Source: Sedimentisphaerales bacterium (GTDB taxonomy: Bacteria > Planctomycetota > Phycisphaerae > Sedimentisphaerales > SM23-30). From it: 5,527 nucleotides of DNA. The stretch's first letter is position 1, and every line of letters starts with the position of its first letter. Both the position numbers and the translations under genes were made by a program. A model generated the notes under the pieces. That model did no database searches. It was not told the origin of the DNA and was given only the letters and a program-made list of their open reading frames with translations. The DNA is taken from NCBI GenBank assembly GCA_016932145.1, contig JAFGDI010000160.1:1-5527 (forward strand), in the 5' to 3' direction. This document shows positions 5,521 through 5,527 of this stretch, one piece after another.

Positions 5521-5527
5521 GGAGGTC
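5521..5527 (+). promoter_or_regulatory. Shine-Dalgarno of a gene starting just past the window
   Basis: The last seven bases, GGAGGTC, are identical to 3378-3384, where the start codon follows after TGAA. Both copies are preceded by a T-rich run. A start codon is therefore expected within about five to ten bases beyond the edge. The start codon itself is not visible. Confidence 0.65.

Noticed and set aside
1..5527. Mobile element, CRISPR array, tRNA/rRNA or defence system
   Set aside because: No transposase or integrase residues, terminal inverted repeats, regular direct repeats or tRNA-like cloverleafs were seen; the genes are housekeeping or secreted structural proteins.

Overview
The window looks like a moderately AT-rich bacterial chromosome segment, probably from a Phycisphaerae / Sedimentisphaerales-type planctomycete. 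That placement is inferred from protein style. RuvA has the long 'EG...PR(I/L)xGF' hairpin I associate with planctomycetes. The large secreted protein combines an N-terminal beta-sandwich, an FnIII-like domain, an Ig-like domain, a LamG domain and a short 'DCKVDxxDFAxLAxxWLxC' tail, an architecture common in that group. Every supported gene is on the + strand.

Layout: (1) 1-818 is the 3' part of a membrane-anchored BatD/DUF4381-like protein. It has an extracytoplasmic beta-rich part, one transmembrane helix and a helical cytoplasmic C-terminal domain, as in MoxR/DUF58/VWA ('aerotolerance') loci. (2) 902-1378 is ruvC and 1438-2067 is ruvA, the Holliday-junction resolvase and the junction-binding subunit; ruvB is not in the window. 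(3) 2164-3024 is rsmA (ksgA), the 16S rRNA adenine dimethyltransferase, best started at the ATG at 2164 rather than the in-frame GTG at 2131. (4) 3025-3377 is a long AT-rich non-coding stretch. (5) 3389-5368 encodes a 659-residue secreted multidomain protein with a strong Shine-Dalgarno. It is followed by a convincing intrinsic terminator at 5382-5424. (6) The window ends in GGAGGTC, the same ribosome-binding heptamer used by the secreted-protein gene, so another gene very probably starts just beyond the edge.

The left part is housekeeping (DNA repair, ribosome maturation) next to a membrane-complex gene. The right part is a separately expressed surface or secreted-protein unit. The ruvC and rsmA upstream regions each contain a plausible promoter-like pair, so these genes may not form one simple operon. 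I found no CRISPR array, tRNA, rRNA, transposon or recognisable defence system, and no convincing new multi-gene system. The best leads are a strong reversal of G/C strand asymmetry across the window, the enlarged acidic-pin hairpin of RuvA, the degenerate dockerin-like tail, and the promoter/leader architecture.
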